Positions 1 through 11,192 of a stretch of 64,000 bases of DNA are shown here, piece by piece. How positions within the stretch are numbered: position 1 is the stretch's first letter; the number at the start of each line of letters is the position of its first letter. The position numbers and the translations under genes are program-made. This stretch comes from Fragum whitleyi. Lineage: Eukaryota > Mollusca > Bivalvia > Cardiida > Cardiidae. The notes under the pieces were generated by a model, which saw only the letters and a program-made list of their open reading frames with translations, did no database searches and was not told where the DNA came from. Where the stretch lies: NCBI GenBank assembly GCA_948146395.1, contig OX411560.1, forward strand, positions 496,001 to 560,000. Reading direction: 5' to 3'.

Positions 1-300
1 TCTCGAACCAGTCTTTATTTCATATATAAATTGATCACACCATTAAATCAAAATATTTTGTTTGGCAAATTTTAGAAAAAAAAATATTTGTGAGAAAAAT
101 TTCAATAATTCAAAGCAATGAATCTTTTTTAAAAGGGAACATGACAATATGTCCTGTTTCTACTAGACCATTCAAATACTTCGGGCATATTTTATTGATA
201 ACAAGCTTATTTTCATAATTATGATTAATTTTACTTAAGATTCCAGGTCAATTCTGATTTTTTAAAAAAAAATGATCTTTGAATATTTGATTTTTAAGAG
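1..300. other. Unassigned AT-rich DNA
   Basis: I see no open frame, splice signal or recognisable repeat here apart from short A and T runs. It leads into the first SINE. Confidence 0.5.
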
Positions 301-540
301 TTGATTAATTGATTGATTGAATGGAGTTTAACGCCGCTTTCAACATTATTTAAGTTATATCGCGACGTCTGGAGCACCTAACAATGGTTTTCTGGTATTT
401 CACTCACCAGTACAACCATCCCATCCTTTCCTAGCCTCCAGCTGCTATCTCACATAGGTCTACGATTATCAACCCTTTGGTGAGAGACAAATAGTCGGAA
501 AGAATGACTGCCGCCGTCGGGTTTTAAGAATGGGACCTGA
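301..540 (-). repeat. SINE-A copy, reverse orientation
   Basis: Read on the minus strand, the 3' end is the (ATTG/GATT)n tail followed by a body containing GAAAGCGGCGTTAAACTCC, the gap-closing GGTGAGTGAAATACCAG and TATGTGAGATAGCAGC, and then a decayed tRNA-like head near GACGGCGGCAGTCATTC. The same body recurs at 2606, 5331, 41433, 44573 and 56714. The head is degraded, so this copy is unlikely to be transcribed by Pol III. Confidence 0.75.
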
Positions 541-824
541 ATGCGAATTACATGAACAAAATGATATCCCGCCCGGGTCACAACGCTATTTAAACACGTT
601 TTAATGCCTTTTCTAAGGCATCACTAAACATAAGAATATTTGTGGTTTTTTGGATTATTCTTTCTTTTATCAAAACTTTTCATTGCGTAAAAGTCTTAAA
701 ACGGGCTTTATTATCTATCTATGAATCATGGAGAGAATTAAGAACTTGTAACCATAGATTTTTATTTTTTGAAATCGCCGAATGAGACATATCACTTGAA
801 ATCATTAATGCAGGTTACCAAATG
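541..824. other. Unassigned DNA
   Basis: Nothing recognisable was seen between the SINE and the next MITE. Confidence 0.4.
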
Positions 825-1634
825 CAGTTAGAAACATCGTGAATTTGACAAGTTGAATGATATTGGAATGACTTTGAATGAGTGTGGTGAGCGAGTTTTG
901 TATAATTTTCAAGGGAGGTAAAGTATAATCGCTATTTCGTCCATAGAAATCTACGAACTTTTTTCTAATACCGTGTCTTCATGGACAAATCAGATGCTAA
1001 CAAATCAAAACTAACTAATAATATCATAATATCATAAGTTAGTTTTGATTGTAAGCGTCTGATTTGTTAAAATGCTGACCATATTCAACGATTTCGGAGC
1101 GATTTTTTTTAAAATTCAGAGCATTTTTGAAGGACTGGAATGAATGAATGATGGAATGAATGAATGAATGATTGGTTGGTTGGTTGATTGATTGATTGAT
1201 TGATTGATTGATTAATTGATTGATTGAATGAATGAATGAATGAATGAATGAATGAATGAATGAACGAACGAACGTACGAACGTACGAACGAACGAACGAA
1301 CGAACGAATGAATGAATGAATGAATGAATGAATGAAAGAATTAATGAACGAACGAACGAACGAACGAACGAACGAATGAATCTATGAATGAATGAATGAA
1401 TGAATGAATGAATGAATGAATGAAAGAATGAATGAATGAAAGAATGAATGAATGAATGAATGAATGAATGAATGAACGAACGAACGAATAAATGAATGAA
1501 TGAATGAATGAATGAATGAATGAATGAATGAATGAATGAATGAATGAATGAATGGGCGCTGAGTCAGTAGAATGACTTTTTTGTATCATAGTGAATGTCA
1601 AATTTGTGATCATACTAACTACTTTAGTGAGCTG
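825..1634 (-). mobile_element. N1 MITE copy swollen by a (GAAT)n array
   Basis: The left end reads CAGTTAGAAACATCGTGAA and the right end is a decayed GTGATCATACTAACTAC...GCTGTA, matching the N1 inverted ends. An internal hairpin lies near 983-1067 (arms CAAATCAGATGCTAACAAATC and its complement). The copy is roughly twice the usual ~430 bp because a GAAT microsatellite has grown inside it. Confidence 0.65.
1139..1553. repeat. (GAAT)n / (GAAC)n microsatellite
   Basis: About 410 bp of nearly uninterrupted 4-bp units, mostly GAAT with blocks of GAAC and GATT. It sits where ordinary N1 copies carry only two or three CATT/AATG units. On the minus strand it gives a spurious open frame of repeated His-Ser-Phe-Ile. 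Confidence 0.95.
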
Positions 1635-1690
1635 TAGTAACGACGTTAACGTCTTCCTCAAACGATTTGCTGGTAATTTCGTGTCCTTGA

Positions 1691-1906
1691 CAGTTTAAAT
1701 ATCGTGAAATTGACATTCAATCAAAATCATTCAAAATCATTCACTCAGCTCTCCTCTCAATCATTCATTCATTGATTCAAAACACTCACTCAACCATTCC
1801 AAAATGCCCCAAAATCACTGGAAAAAATCACTCAAACACTCAATCAATTTTATTCTAAATTCATTCCAGAATGATTCACTTTATCAATTTCACGATGTTG
1901 TTATAG
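1691..1906 (+). mobile_element. N1 MITE, short copy
   Basis: Starts CAGTTTAAATATCGTGAAAT and ends ATCAATTTCACGATGTTGTT, the N1 inverted ends. The central hairpin found in long copies is missing, leaving about 215 bp. Confidence 0.7.
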
Positions 1907-2591
1907 TCAAACCGCGGTATTCAAAAAACGCGGGAAAATGTGGAATATCCAGTAGTAGGGGTGGACTGAACTGAAATTTAACAAGCGTGAGATAACGGTA
2001 CTGAATTACAAATGTAATCACCTATATACTGAGAGAGTGAAGAAACTCATCAAGAAAAACAGTTTTCTCCCAATCGATACTCAATCGTTATTCAATGTTT
2101 TTGTCGTTTCAGTTTTGGTTTTTCTCATGATGAAGTCGGTTTCGAAAGCATGTTACTTTTCTGCTTTGACACATTACGTTAACAGATGTAACTCAAAAGG
2201 TGGTTAAAATGCCAGTGGTTTGTGTTTCTATGATCTTTCAGTATAGTTAAAAGACCATGACAGCAAAAAAAAATCGTTGCTCCCGATTTCTCTATATTAA
2301 ACTCGTCGAAAGACTGTTTTTAAACATTCAGATAGCATGGTTTACCTATAACTGTATTTGGACACAAGCAACGTTGTAAACTCCCATAAACAAAATTTGT
2401 TTGTTTAGCAGAAATGGCCAGTCACTGCCATTTAGAGAGGCAGTAGCTTAACACAGTGCAGAAATAAGTAGTAAACCAATGTTGAAATTAATATTTTTCG
2501 AATATTAAGCCTTTGATAATGACCTGTACCTTTACTGAACAGAACAGAACAAATCTTTAATTTCACTCAGGTATAACATGTAATCAATAAG
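1907..2591. other. Unassigned DNA
   Basis: No open frame above 60 codons and no repeat that I can match to another place in the window. Confidence 0.4.
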
Positions 2592-2757
2592 GGCAATATG
2601 AAATATTGATTGATTGAATGGAGTTTTACGCCGCTTTCAACATTATTTCAGATATCTTGCCGGCTGGAGCACCTAGCAATAGTTTCCTGGTATTTCTTTC
2701 ACCAGTACAACCACCACATCCTTTCCTAGCCTCCAGCTGCTATGGCAATATGAAATA
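2592..2757 (-). mobile_element. 5'-truncated SINE-A with 14-bp target duplication
   Basis: The SINE-A 3' part is inserted in reverse orientation between two perfect copies of GGCAATATGAAATA (2592-2605 and 2744-2757). The tRNA head is absent. 5' truncation plus a target-site duplication is the expected product of LINE-driven retrotransposition. Confidence 0.85.
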
Positions 2758-3039
2758 ATATAATGATACATCATTGGTCGTTGCACCCTGTTCTAATCTG
2801 TTTTCTTCCAAGCCCCTAACCACAGTATCGAGTGAGTTACTGATGACAGAAAAGTCCTAGTGACAAGAAATAATCATGTGAAATATGAAGGCTATATTAA
2901 TTACCATTCTAAAGTTGTGGCTTAAGTTTTTGGTAGACAAATGGATAGACAGAGTATTAAACAGACAAACAATCTTACAGACAGACAGATAAAAATAATA
3001 TGCCCCGTTCGATGCGGAGGCAATAAAAACACATACTAG

Positions 3040-3520
3040 GCAACATTTTAAGCAGACATGTTTAGCCCCTTCAGTTAGTGGCATCGATAAATTGACTGTC
3101 ATTTCGATCAAAGCCATTCTAAATCGCTCAATCAACGCCCCAATCATTTATTCCAAACACTCACTCAAACCATACAAAAACGCTCCAAAATCACTAAAAA
3201 TGAACACATCAACAACCGCATTTAATGTAAAAATCAGTAACAAAAATTCAAGAGTTCACTGATATATTTGAATTTTGTAAGCGCATTATGCGTTTATGAA
3301 GACATAGAAAGTTACTCAAAGATCTTGTATTCATATTTCATTAAAGGGAGGTTATACATATCACTAATTTTGTTCATCTTGAACAAAATTAGCGATAATG
3401 GATTACCTCTCTTTAATTTCACTCAAAAGTCGCTCCACACACTTATTCAATTTGATTCCAAAATCATTCAACATGTCAATTTCACGATGTTGTTTACTGT
3501 ATGCAGCATTTTAAGCAGAC
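3040..3520 (+). mobile_element. N1 MITE with flanking 18-bp direct repeats
   Basis: The N1 body runs from CAGTTAGTGGCATCGATAAA (3072) to ACGATGTTGTTTACTG (3499). Inside, GGGAGGTTATACATATCAC and GATAATGGATTACCTCTCTT flank the perfect hairpin AATTTTGTTCA..TGAACAAAATT. Just outside lie GCAACATTTTAAGCAGAC (3040-3057) and GCAGCATTTTAAGCAGAC (3503-3520), which match at 17 of 18 bases. Confidence 0.75.
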
Positions 3521-3978
3521 TTCGTTCAAAACCTAATTCAATGTAATATTGAAAAGGTAAACCATATTTTCAAAGGGGACCGCTTTTGTGCCTTACCGTG
3601 GGAGAAAAATCTAACCCCTTTAGAAATGTATATGCAATAAATATTCTATTTCTATAGTAACACAAAAGACGATTAAAAAGAACTCAAATTGCATTAACAG
3701 GGATTTTCTCTATTTTTTTGAAAGCGGGCCGCAAATTCAATGTTAAAAACCGCCCGATTATCTAAAAGACGATTAAGTACATTCCAAAATACTGTCGTAT
3801 ACAAAAAAAACTAAATTGCTTTAAGTTGGTTCTCATAAAATATTAAACCGTTATTTATCCAGCTATGTAGTTTGACCAACCCTGCGTCCAGGATTGGAAA
3901 ACGCTGACGAACGTTAAAAAGTGGCTTCATGCCTATCACCCTCGTACACGTAAAACAAGGAGAACGAATTCTAGAACA
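3521..3978. other. Unassigned AT-rich DNA
   Basis: The word AGACGATTAA occurs twice (near 3668 and 3767). Otherwise I see nothing that can be assigned. Confidence 0.4.
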
Positions 3979-4222
3979 GGGCCCAAGGTTATAAAACTTT
4001 TGTCATTCTCAATTCGAAATTTTCTAAGATTTCAATTTGAGATTAAGGCCGTAATTTTGTTTTAATACTTATTTCAACATATTAAGATAAAAGATAATAT
4101 CAATAAGTTGTTATGAATAACAACTTATTAATATCATCATTTATTTTCATACATTTATTTAAATTTAAAATTTGAGTAAATTCTACGTTGAGCCTGGGAA
4201 AAGTTTTACAACCTCGGGCCCC
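3979..4222. mobile_element. N3 palindromic MITE
   Basis: Begins GGGCCCAAGGTTATAAAAC and ends with the complement near GTTTTACAACCTCGGGCCC. The middle is a hairpin with arms AATATCAATAAGTTGTTAT and ATAACAACTTATTAATATC. Copies also occur at 14393 and 16056. Confidence 0.8.
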
Positions 4223-4820
4223 GATTTCCTATGTATTCTCTTATTCTCAGGATATACATGTATCTGACCAAACATTAATATATCCGTTTAACATATCCCC
4301 CCCCCCCCCCCCCCCCACACACACACACCTTTTCAGCAATTTGACAGGTATGCTACATACACGAGATTGTATCCTGTAAGCAGGTTGCGTCTTGTGTTGA
4401 CTCTTTTTCCACGAAGGTACACGACTTTACCTGCATTTTTGTGTCCAAAATCCAGTGTCATAATTTATTTACTTGTGAAATCATATGTTTGTCAACCGCT
4501 TGTTTTCTGCACAATTTGGGTATTTGACAAGATACTTCAAACATTCAACGTCTTTGTAAAGTTTCTATGGCGATCGTGAATCTCAGATTTTTTTATTGGG
4601 CCATAATTTGTTTAGACTGTGTTTGATTACATATTTGTTCGATGAAAAAATAAGTTTATTCACTGATGTTTACTCACTGAAATGACTGAAAAAGTCTAAC
4701 GACATAAAGACGCACAGATTGTTGTAAAATTAGTATTTACAAATACTTCTTTACATTTATTCTATATCATTAGGACAATCACAGTCTTCTTGAATAAGGT
4801 ATTCTGCGTTATTTTCAACT
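4223..4820. other. Unassigned DNA with a poly-C/(AC)n tract
   Basis: A run of about 18 C followed by (AC)n lies at 4299-4327. The rest holds no supported feature. Confidence 0.5.
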
Positions 4821-5152
4821 GGCAGGGCATGGCTTAGCCGGGGCGCAATTTGGCGAGGTTACTTGTCAATAGTTTGGATTCTTTCAAAAGACAGTCAGCA
4901 ATCATCGTAACACGTGCTAATAACGGTATCTTAAAACCGTAAGGATTTCTTAGAGATAGTGAACACATTTCGTCGTTTGGTTATCAAAGCCTCGTAACTT
5001 AAGCTGAAGATATCAGGGTTTGGTTACCAACCTACGATTTAAGATCTCAAGTTATTTATATCGACTCTCTAGAAGTACGAAACTTAAAAAAAATACTGAT
5101 TCAACATAACCTTAATTGCAGTGACCCTTTACTATGACCCCTCCCTGCCAGG
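4821..5152. mobile_element. N5 MITE
   Basis: Outer ends are GGCAGGGCATGGCTTAGCC and CTCCCTGCCAGG. Inside are TTTGGTTATCAAAGCCTCG, TTAAGCTGAAG and GGGTTTGGTTACCAACC, matching the copies at 17251 and 21386. Confidence 0.75.
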
Positions 5153-5330
5153 AAAATATTCATGGATTATACATGTTGAAGAAATATGTCAATTAGCTAA
5201 GAAATACTTGTAAAGCAAACAGTGAGCAACCAAAAGATATTCAAAGAATTCTTGCCTAATACAGGGGCTTAAAAAATACAGGTACATGTAAACTATAGTG
5301 CCGCAAAGACAAGTTTCACTCTATTTCTTG

Positions 5331-5604
5331 GTTCCTCCTATGCTAGAGGTTAGGCACAAGACTTTCAATCTGGAAGTTGTGGGTTCGATCCCCGGTGGCG
5401 GCAAATATACTTTCCGGCGTATATCTCTCACCAATGGGTAGATAATCGTAAACCTATGTGAGACAGCAGTCGGAGGCTAGGAAAGGGTGTAATGGTAGTA
5501 CAGGTGAAAGAAATACCAGGAATCCATTGTTAGGTGCTCCGGCCGCCGCGATATAACTGCGAAATTGTTGAAAGCGGCGTAAAACCCATTCAAACAAACA
5601 AACA
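5331..5604 (+). mobile_element. SINE-A, forward copy
   Basis: The tRNA-like head contains a B-box-like GTGGGTTCGATCCCCGG. It is followed by the body words CACCAATGGGTAGATAATCG, AACCTATGTGAGACAGCAG and GTTGAAAGCGGCGTAAAACC, and an A-rich (CAAA)n tail. The head has lost cloverleaf pairing, so this is a retroposon copy and not a tRNA gene. Confidence 0.8.
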
Positions 5605-5723
5605 ATCCTCTTATGCACGTAAATGTGGTATGGACTCCTGCTGTAACCCGACAACTTGATAAACGGCAAAAGGAGCCTGCATTTAATATTTAATAAGCTT
5701 GTGAATGGCCAAAACGATAAAAT

Positions 5724-5836
5724 ATATTTAAAGCCTGTGCGAGACGTTCATATGCGCGCAAATCAAAGTCTCCTGCCTAGCTGTGCCCCCGCACAATCTG
5801 ACCAGAGTCTTCACTACACTTTCTGTAGATATAGAG
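5724..5836. mobile_element. N4 MITE fragment
   Basis: Contains AAGCCTGTGCGAGACGTTC and CTGACCAGAGTCTTCACTAC, words shared with the fuller N4 copies at 22721, 29809 and 30154. Confidence 0.55.
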
Positions 5837-6242
5837 GATAATCGTTTGTTTCAGTGTAAGATCAATTTATATTGATTGAGTGAACAACAAAAGCTTTATT
5901 TTCAAGAACACGTGGCTTTTGTTGTTCAACAAAATATTGATCAATTTTACTCGAAAAACAAACGATTATTCCATATCTTTTTTTTTTTTTTTTTTGCCAA
6001 AATGAGACAAAATGTGAAATTTCTAGGACATATTTTCGTAAAGCGCGTCTTTCTGCACGTGATTTCCATGCAACGTTCATTGTGACGTCACTTAATTCGC
6101 CCCGCATAGATGACGTCAGATAGAATGAAATACATAAAAGCAGGGTATAATTTTTTGATAATTTCACTGCATTTGCGGTGAGATTATCAAGTGATAATCT
6201 ACCGTTATTTCTCGATAAACCACCGAAAGGCATTAAAGAATG
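5837..6242. mobile_element. N8 MITE
   Basis: Starts GAGGATAATCGTTTGTTTC, has the central hairpin around AACAACAAAAGCT, and ends CTCGATAAACCACCGAAAGG. It carries two perfect TGACGTCA sites (6083-6090 and 6111-6118). The T run at 5980-5996 has expanded compared with other copies. Confidence 0.8.
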
Positions 6243-6321
6243 ATTCGTTCTTAAACATTCTTCAGACGGTCAGCAAATACTCGAAATGCTTTAAAGGGCT
6301 GTCTATGCCGCTCAATATCTG

Positions 6322-6454
6322 ACCCTGCTTTCGGGATTGACAACACAGTGCAAAAACGTTTGCAATTATACCCCACTTTGCACGTGCACCTGCGTGCAAA
6401 GCGGGGCATAATTTGCAAACAGTTGGCAATGTTAAGTCATCCTGAACGCAGGGT
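6322..6454. mobile_element. N2 palindromic MITE
   Basis: An inverted pair: ACCCTGCTTTCGGGATTGAC at the left and the complement of TCATCCTGAACGCAGGGT at the right. The core is CCCCACTTTGCACGTGCAC / GTGCAAAGCGGGG. The ~60-bp arms make the whole element a stem. Confidence 0.8.
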
Positions 6455-7184
6455 GTGTCTCGCGCGAGTATCCGCTGTGTCCAAGAGATTGAGAGATTGT
6501 TGGAAATGTAACGCACAGGTTCATTTCAAGTTTTGCTTACGAGTTACACATGACTGAAAAAGTTCTAAATAACAGTGCCTTTCTTTTCATTCCTTTTGAG
6601 ACGTGTAGATTAAATAATATGAATACTATATTTTTGTATATATTTACGATATAGACTCTTTTTTTTAATATGAAGGTGCTTCGGCAAAAAATTCAAATCG
6701 TTATTGGAATTGTAATTTCAAATTTGTTGATCAAGTTCTACGAATGTGTGCGCGTTCTTGTGACAATTTAAACAATTTGACCGAATATTGAGCAGCAAAG
6801 AGCCGGAATAGTAAAGAGACGATTAAGATTCTAATCTATAACAATTTATGTGTGTCCCTGAATAGAGCAGCATGACGCAAACGCTTGACTTTCAAATTTT
6901 GATTTTAAGCATTTATGTAATCCCGATTAGATAGTCAATGGCGTATGGTCGGCTATTCATTATGTCCCGTTATCCGCGAGATCTCAAAACAAACTTCAAA
7001 ACCCCTGAAATTCGGGGCGCGTCGTCGGGGATTAGGGATTTAAAATGAGGTCGTGTAGGACGACAAAACACAAACGTTACAATAATGCTTCGCCAAAGAA
7101 AGGCTTAAGCCGGGAATAGTTGACTTTATTAAATAAAGTAAGAATGGTGCGGTTTGCCTAAAAATCTATGCTATAATTTTGTTT
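6455..7184. other. Unassigned DNA with an N4 end
   Basis: ATTGTTGGAAATGTAACGCA (about 6494-6513) is a fragment of an N4 terminus. The remainder shows no gene or repeat I can support. Confidence 0.4.
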
Positions 7185-7517
7185 TTAGTCGTATTAGCAC
7201 CAACACCAAAATAGTATGTGTATTTTCGTTTATTTATCGTCGCTACACTAGCACATGCCCATATGAGCGACGCCCCCAGAAGACTGTTAGTTGTTACGGG
7301 GGATAGTGCAAGTTTAAATGACGAAACTACTGCTGAGATACGCCATGGTTCTTTAACGTGCTCGGCGTAAAGCACCATCTCACGGGGCCTCGGTTTAACG
7401 TCTCATCCTAAAGACAAACAGTTTTTATTAGTGTACCAGCCCGGGAATCGAACCCACCCCGCCGAACTCCAATGGTTTTGAAGTCCGGTGCTCTACCAAC
7501 TGAGCTAATCGGGCTGG
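7185..7517 (-). mobile_element. SINE-B with tRNA-like head, reverse orientation
   Basis: On the minus strand the head reads GCCCGATTAGCTCAGTTGG (A box) and later GTGGGTTCGATTCCCGGGC (B box and closing stem). The body follows with TTAAAGAACCATGGCGTATC and AGCAGTAGTTTCGTC. The anticodon stem does not close, because the 3' strand is interrupted by extra bases. I therefore call it a SINE and not a tRNA gene. The same body recurs at 8733 (+) and 32171 (-). Confidence 0.75.
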
Positions 7518-8732
7518 TGACCAAAAATAGGTTGAATACATGCAAATATGTTATGATCATTTTTTTCAGCCACAAAAAGGGTGTGCCAAGTTTCAAGATA
7601 ATGTTTTTTGTAATACCGGAGATGTTTCAAAATGCCAAAGTTTAAGCACGGCGGCGACGGCGACACCAAGGCTATAAACAATACAAGTACAATACAAAAA
7701 GTTCATTGCATTAAACAATATTACAATGTTTACAGCAAATATCAATATAAGTTAGACAAATAAGAGAGGTGCATGGATTAACAGAAGAATATATAGTTAA
7801 CGTGAACATATTTAATCATTTTCTACGAGAAAATGCGCAATAAGGTATTTTGCCAAATCTAAAACAACAGACTTCGATTTGGTTGTCATAAGATTCGTAA
7901 ATTTTTGAATAGTAGGCCAAGTATGATAGTATTCTTTTTATATATATTTGTTTCTAAGATCGGAGTATTTTTGACAAATAAATAATAAGTGAAATTCGGT
8001 TTCGACCAAATTGTATTACAGTATCGACAAATTCTGTCTTTTCGTGCAATGTTAAAGTATCGACCATTTTCTATTTCTAGGTAATTGGATGAAACTCTGA
8101 ATTTTGTTTTTTCTTATCATGTACAAAATCGAGGTAATTTTCTATATAGTAATACTCGGTTTTCTCTCCAACAAAAACCAACTAGAACCGCATGACCTTG
8201 TTAAACTATAACAAACCGTTGACCGACCGCCGATGGAAGAAAGTGTTAATCCGACATCAAATGCCCCCAGCCTGGGAGCGAGGCTAATAACTTTTGGTGA
8301 ATATTTCACGGATTATTGATATTATTTAAAATAGATGATCGTTCACAGATATCGCTGTGGCGAAATTCATTGAAGTCATACAGGGTTATTTATTGATCAA
8401 ATACATCTAAAAGATTTCGTTATGTGTTATAAACTAACGAACTGGATTATCAATCCCGTCTTATTTCATTTCTCACGATAATTCAAATCAATCATATAAG
8501 ATTAGAGAGACCGACTAACCGAACTGGACGCCTTAATCCAGGGCTTATCATATTATCATATTTTTCATTGTATTGCCCTTTTTGTTTTCAGCAAACTAAA
8601 AAATAGCGGCGCAAATAATGTTTACGTTAGTGGCTTGACATATAATTTGGATCTTTGATTTCAAACTGAATGACCTTCCGGGTCAAAGTTAAAAGTCAAT
8701 TGGTTGAAAAAAAAAGGCGTCTATCAAATACC
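7518..8732. other. Unassigned AT-rich DNA
   Basis: About 1.2 kb with no open frame above 60 codons, no inverted repeat of note and no match to the families named here. Confidence 0.4.
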
Positions 8733-8954
8733 GCGTGTTCTAGTATTTGGGAGTCCGCCCTCTCACTGCGATGGCCGGGGTTCGATTCTCCGCACCGGAC
8801 GTTATTTTACATATATTTCGAGACGATGCTTTACATCGAGCACATTAAAGAACCATGGCGCATCTCAGCAGTAGTTTCGTCATGTATCCTTGCGCTATCC
8901 CCCGTAACAACTAAACTCCTTCTGTGGGCGTCGCTCATATTGGCCGTAGACTTT
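8733..8954 (+). mobile_element. SINE-B, forward copy
   Basis: The head carries the B-box-like GGGGTTCGATTCTCCGCACC. The body contains TTAAAGAACCATGGCGCATC, AGCAGTAGTTTCGTC and ACTATCCCCCGTAACAAC-like text. It abuts an N1 fragment directly. Confidence 0.75.
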
Positions 8955-9065
8955 AAAGGAAGGTAACCATATTGTAATGCCTCTCTTTAATATCATTCAA
9001 AACTCTCTCCACCCACTTATTCGATTTCTTTCCGAAGTCATCCGAAATCATTCGTCTAGTTAAAT
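8955..9065 (+). mobile_element. N1 MITE, right-half fragment
   Basis: AGGAAGGTAACCATATTG...CCTCTCTTTAATATCATTC corresponds to the second half of N1. The left half is missing, and SINE-B lies in its place. Confidence 0.55.
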
Positions 9066-9310
9066 TCCCTGTATTTTGCAAGTTTTGTGCCCTTTTCAAA
9101 GAAAGGTTTGTGTCTTCTTTTGTATGATACAGTCGTTCTCTTTGTCCTTTTTTACCAGATTCCTCGAGATTGATTTGTCTTTGCATGCAAGTAACGTTCT
9201 ATTTAATTCTTTGCTTGTAAATGTGTCGAAACATGGTAAAGGACAGAAACATGAAGTGACCGATTAGAAGTTGTTTCCAGAGTAAGTTATTCATAATGTA
9301 TCAGGGGCCA

Positions 9311-9826
9311 CAGTTAACAGCATCGTGAAATTGACATTCATCTCGATAAATATCATTCCAAATGACTCGCTCATCGTTCCATTCATTCATTCATTCATTC
9401 ATTCATTCATTCATTCATTCATTCATTCATTCATTCATTCATTCATTCAAAACACTCACTCAAAACACTCACCCAAAACACTCAAAAACGCTCTTAAACC
9501 CACTCAAAAAGATTAAATCAACAACGTCATTTAATATACATAAAGCTAGAAAAAAAATCGCGATTTTACTGACATAATTAGAATTGTAAGCGTCTGATTG
9601 GTTCGTGAGCAAAAAGGGAGCTATTTATAGTACTTGTTCGCATATTTTATTAAAGGGAGGTAATTAATATTGCAAATTTTGTTCATGATGAACAAAATTT
9701 GCGATATTGGATTACCTCCCATTAATTTCGCTCAAAACGCGATCCACACACTCAATCAATTACAGACCAAAATACATTGTAATTCCAAAATCAACCACCT
9801 TGTCAATTTTACGATGTTCTTAACTG
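9311..9826 (+). mobile_element. N1 MITE with expanded (CATT)n
   Basis: Begins CAGTTAACAGCATCGTGAAA and ends CAATTTTACGATGTTCTTAA...CTG next to TA. The internal hairpin GCAAATTTTGTTCATGATG / AACAAAATTTGC lies at 9673-9705, bracketed by GGGAGGTAA and TTACCTCCC. Confidence 0.85.
9376..9447. repeat. (CATT)n microsatellite inside N1
   Basis: About 18 uninterrupted CATT units sit at the place where other N1 copies carry two or three. Confidence 0.95.
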
Positions 9827-10439
9827 TATGTTATCTGTATAACTGTAGATTATTTGAGTTGTAGTTACATGGTTTTGGCATCCCTTTGGCGATGTATTAT
9901 TATAACATACCAATTTTAAAAACACTATTAGTCATGAAACATGAATTTCGGACTTCAAAGGACCATTGATAGATAGTTGTTAATATAAGTATTGAATTGT
10001 TCGATAGCTCGAAATTAAAGGAAAAAAAGCGATGTTCCTTTCTATCTAAATTCAATAAAGGGGATAATTTTACAGATGACAGAAAACTTTCAATACAGAC
10101 AAGTATTCAAAGTCAGATGTACAAAGTTTTATTGCATTCCATTCAGTTGGATTCGATTCTAATGACCCAATTAAAATAAATCATTGGTTGTATTCATACA
10201 ATTGAAGAATATTGTATAAAAACTGCTGAAAGAGTTTGAGGTAATGGCCCATGGTGGCATTTCTATTTCTAGTCTAATTTATTGCTAAATATCTGTCGTT
10301 CCTATCGTTTGCTGTACATAGTCAACATAACTCTATTATAGTTAGATTTCTTGACATGAGTTTCGTCCGCGCCGACGTATTTAGCTTTTAGGTAAAATTT
10401 ACATTGAATATCTCAGGTTCTAGTAATGGTATTTCAATG
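9827..10439. other. Unassigned AT-rich DNA
   Basis: No supported gene, repeat or hairpin. Confidence 0.4.
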
Positions 10440-11192
10440 CCTAAAACCAAGTTTACATTTGACTTACGGCACCCGTTACTCGCCGTAACCCGAAAATCGT
10501 GCGGTGCCCGTGCGGCGGCATATGCTGTCCATGAGATCATCGCACGGCTTTACGAGTGCCGTGGACACTTGCGATTTTGTATAAAAATAGTTATACAAGT
10601 TTTAAAAATCACAAGACCGCACGGAGACAGTAGCCCGTAGACTCGTCGAAGAGGCATCGCACGATCGCCGCACTGACATCGCGCGGCCATCGTGCGATGT
10701 TTTGCCTTTAAATCTTTAACAGATCATCCTACGGTCCCCGCATGCAAGTAACGATCTATTTACTTCTTTTCTTGTAAATAAAGCCTAGTTAACATTTGGA
10801 CTGGTCGCCCAAGGATATCGCAGCCTGCGATTTCTTGTATGATAAATTTGACATCAAACGGTTTTATTTTCTGCGGCGTATGTGTTCACAAAATCGTGCG
10901 ATGTCCGCACGGGTTTTCATAAAACTATTACGAAAATCACTGAGGTGCCCGTGCGGCGATCGCAAAGTAATCGTGCGATCCCCGCACGGAGACCGTGCAA
11001 TTTTCAACGTTTTACACTGTAAGCCGTGCGGCCGCCGTACGATCATCGTACGGTACCCACTCGGGGACTCTAGGATGATCCGTTCAGGATTTAAAGGCGA
11101 AATATTACGCGATGTCCGTACGGCGATCGTGCGATGCCTCTACGACGAGCCTGCGGGCTACGGTCTCCGTGCGATCTTCCTCAAAACTACAA
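10440..11192. repeat. GC-rich inverted-repeat block built of CGTGCGAT words
   Basis: GC content rises sharply compared with the surroundings. ATCGTGCGAT, CCGTGCGG, CCGCACGG and close variants recur at least ten times on both strands. Larger arms are inverted: 10586-10742 matches the reverse complement of about 11041-11190 (both share CTCGTCG, AGAGGCATCGCACGATCGCC and TTTGCCTTTAAATC or close variants). The 136-codon frame at 10796-11206 follows this repeat structure and is not called a gene. Confidence 0.7.

Noticed and set aside
1341..1661. 106-codon minus-strand ORF of repeated His-Ser-Phe-Ile
   Set aside because: Translation of the GAAT microsatellite.
7431..7517. A tRNA gene on the minus strand, perhaps with a UCA (selenocysteine/opal) anticodon
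   Set aside because: A and B boxes and part of the acceptor arm are present, but the anticodon stem does not close and the SINE-B body follows directly.
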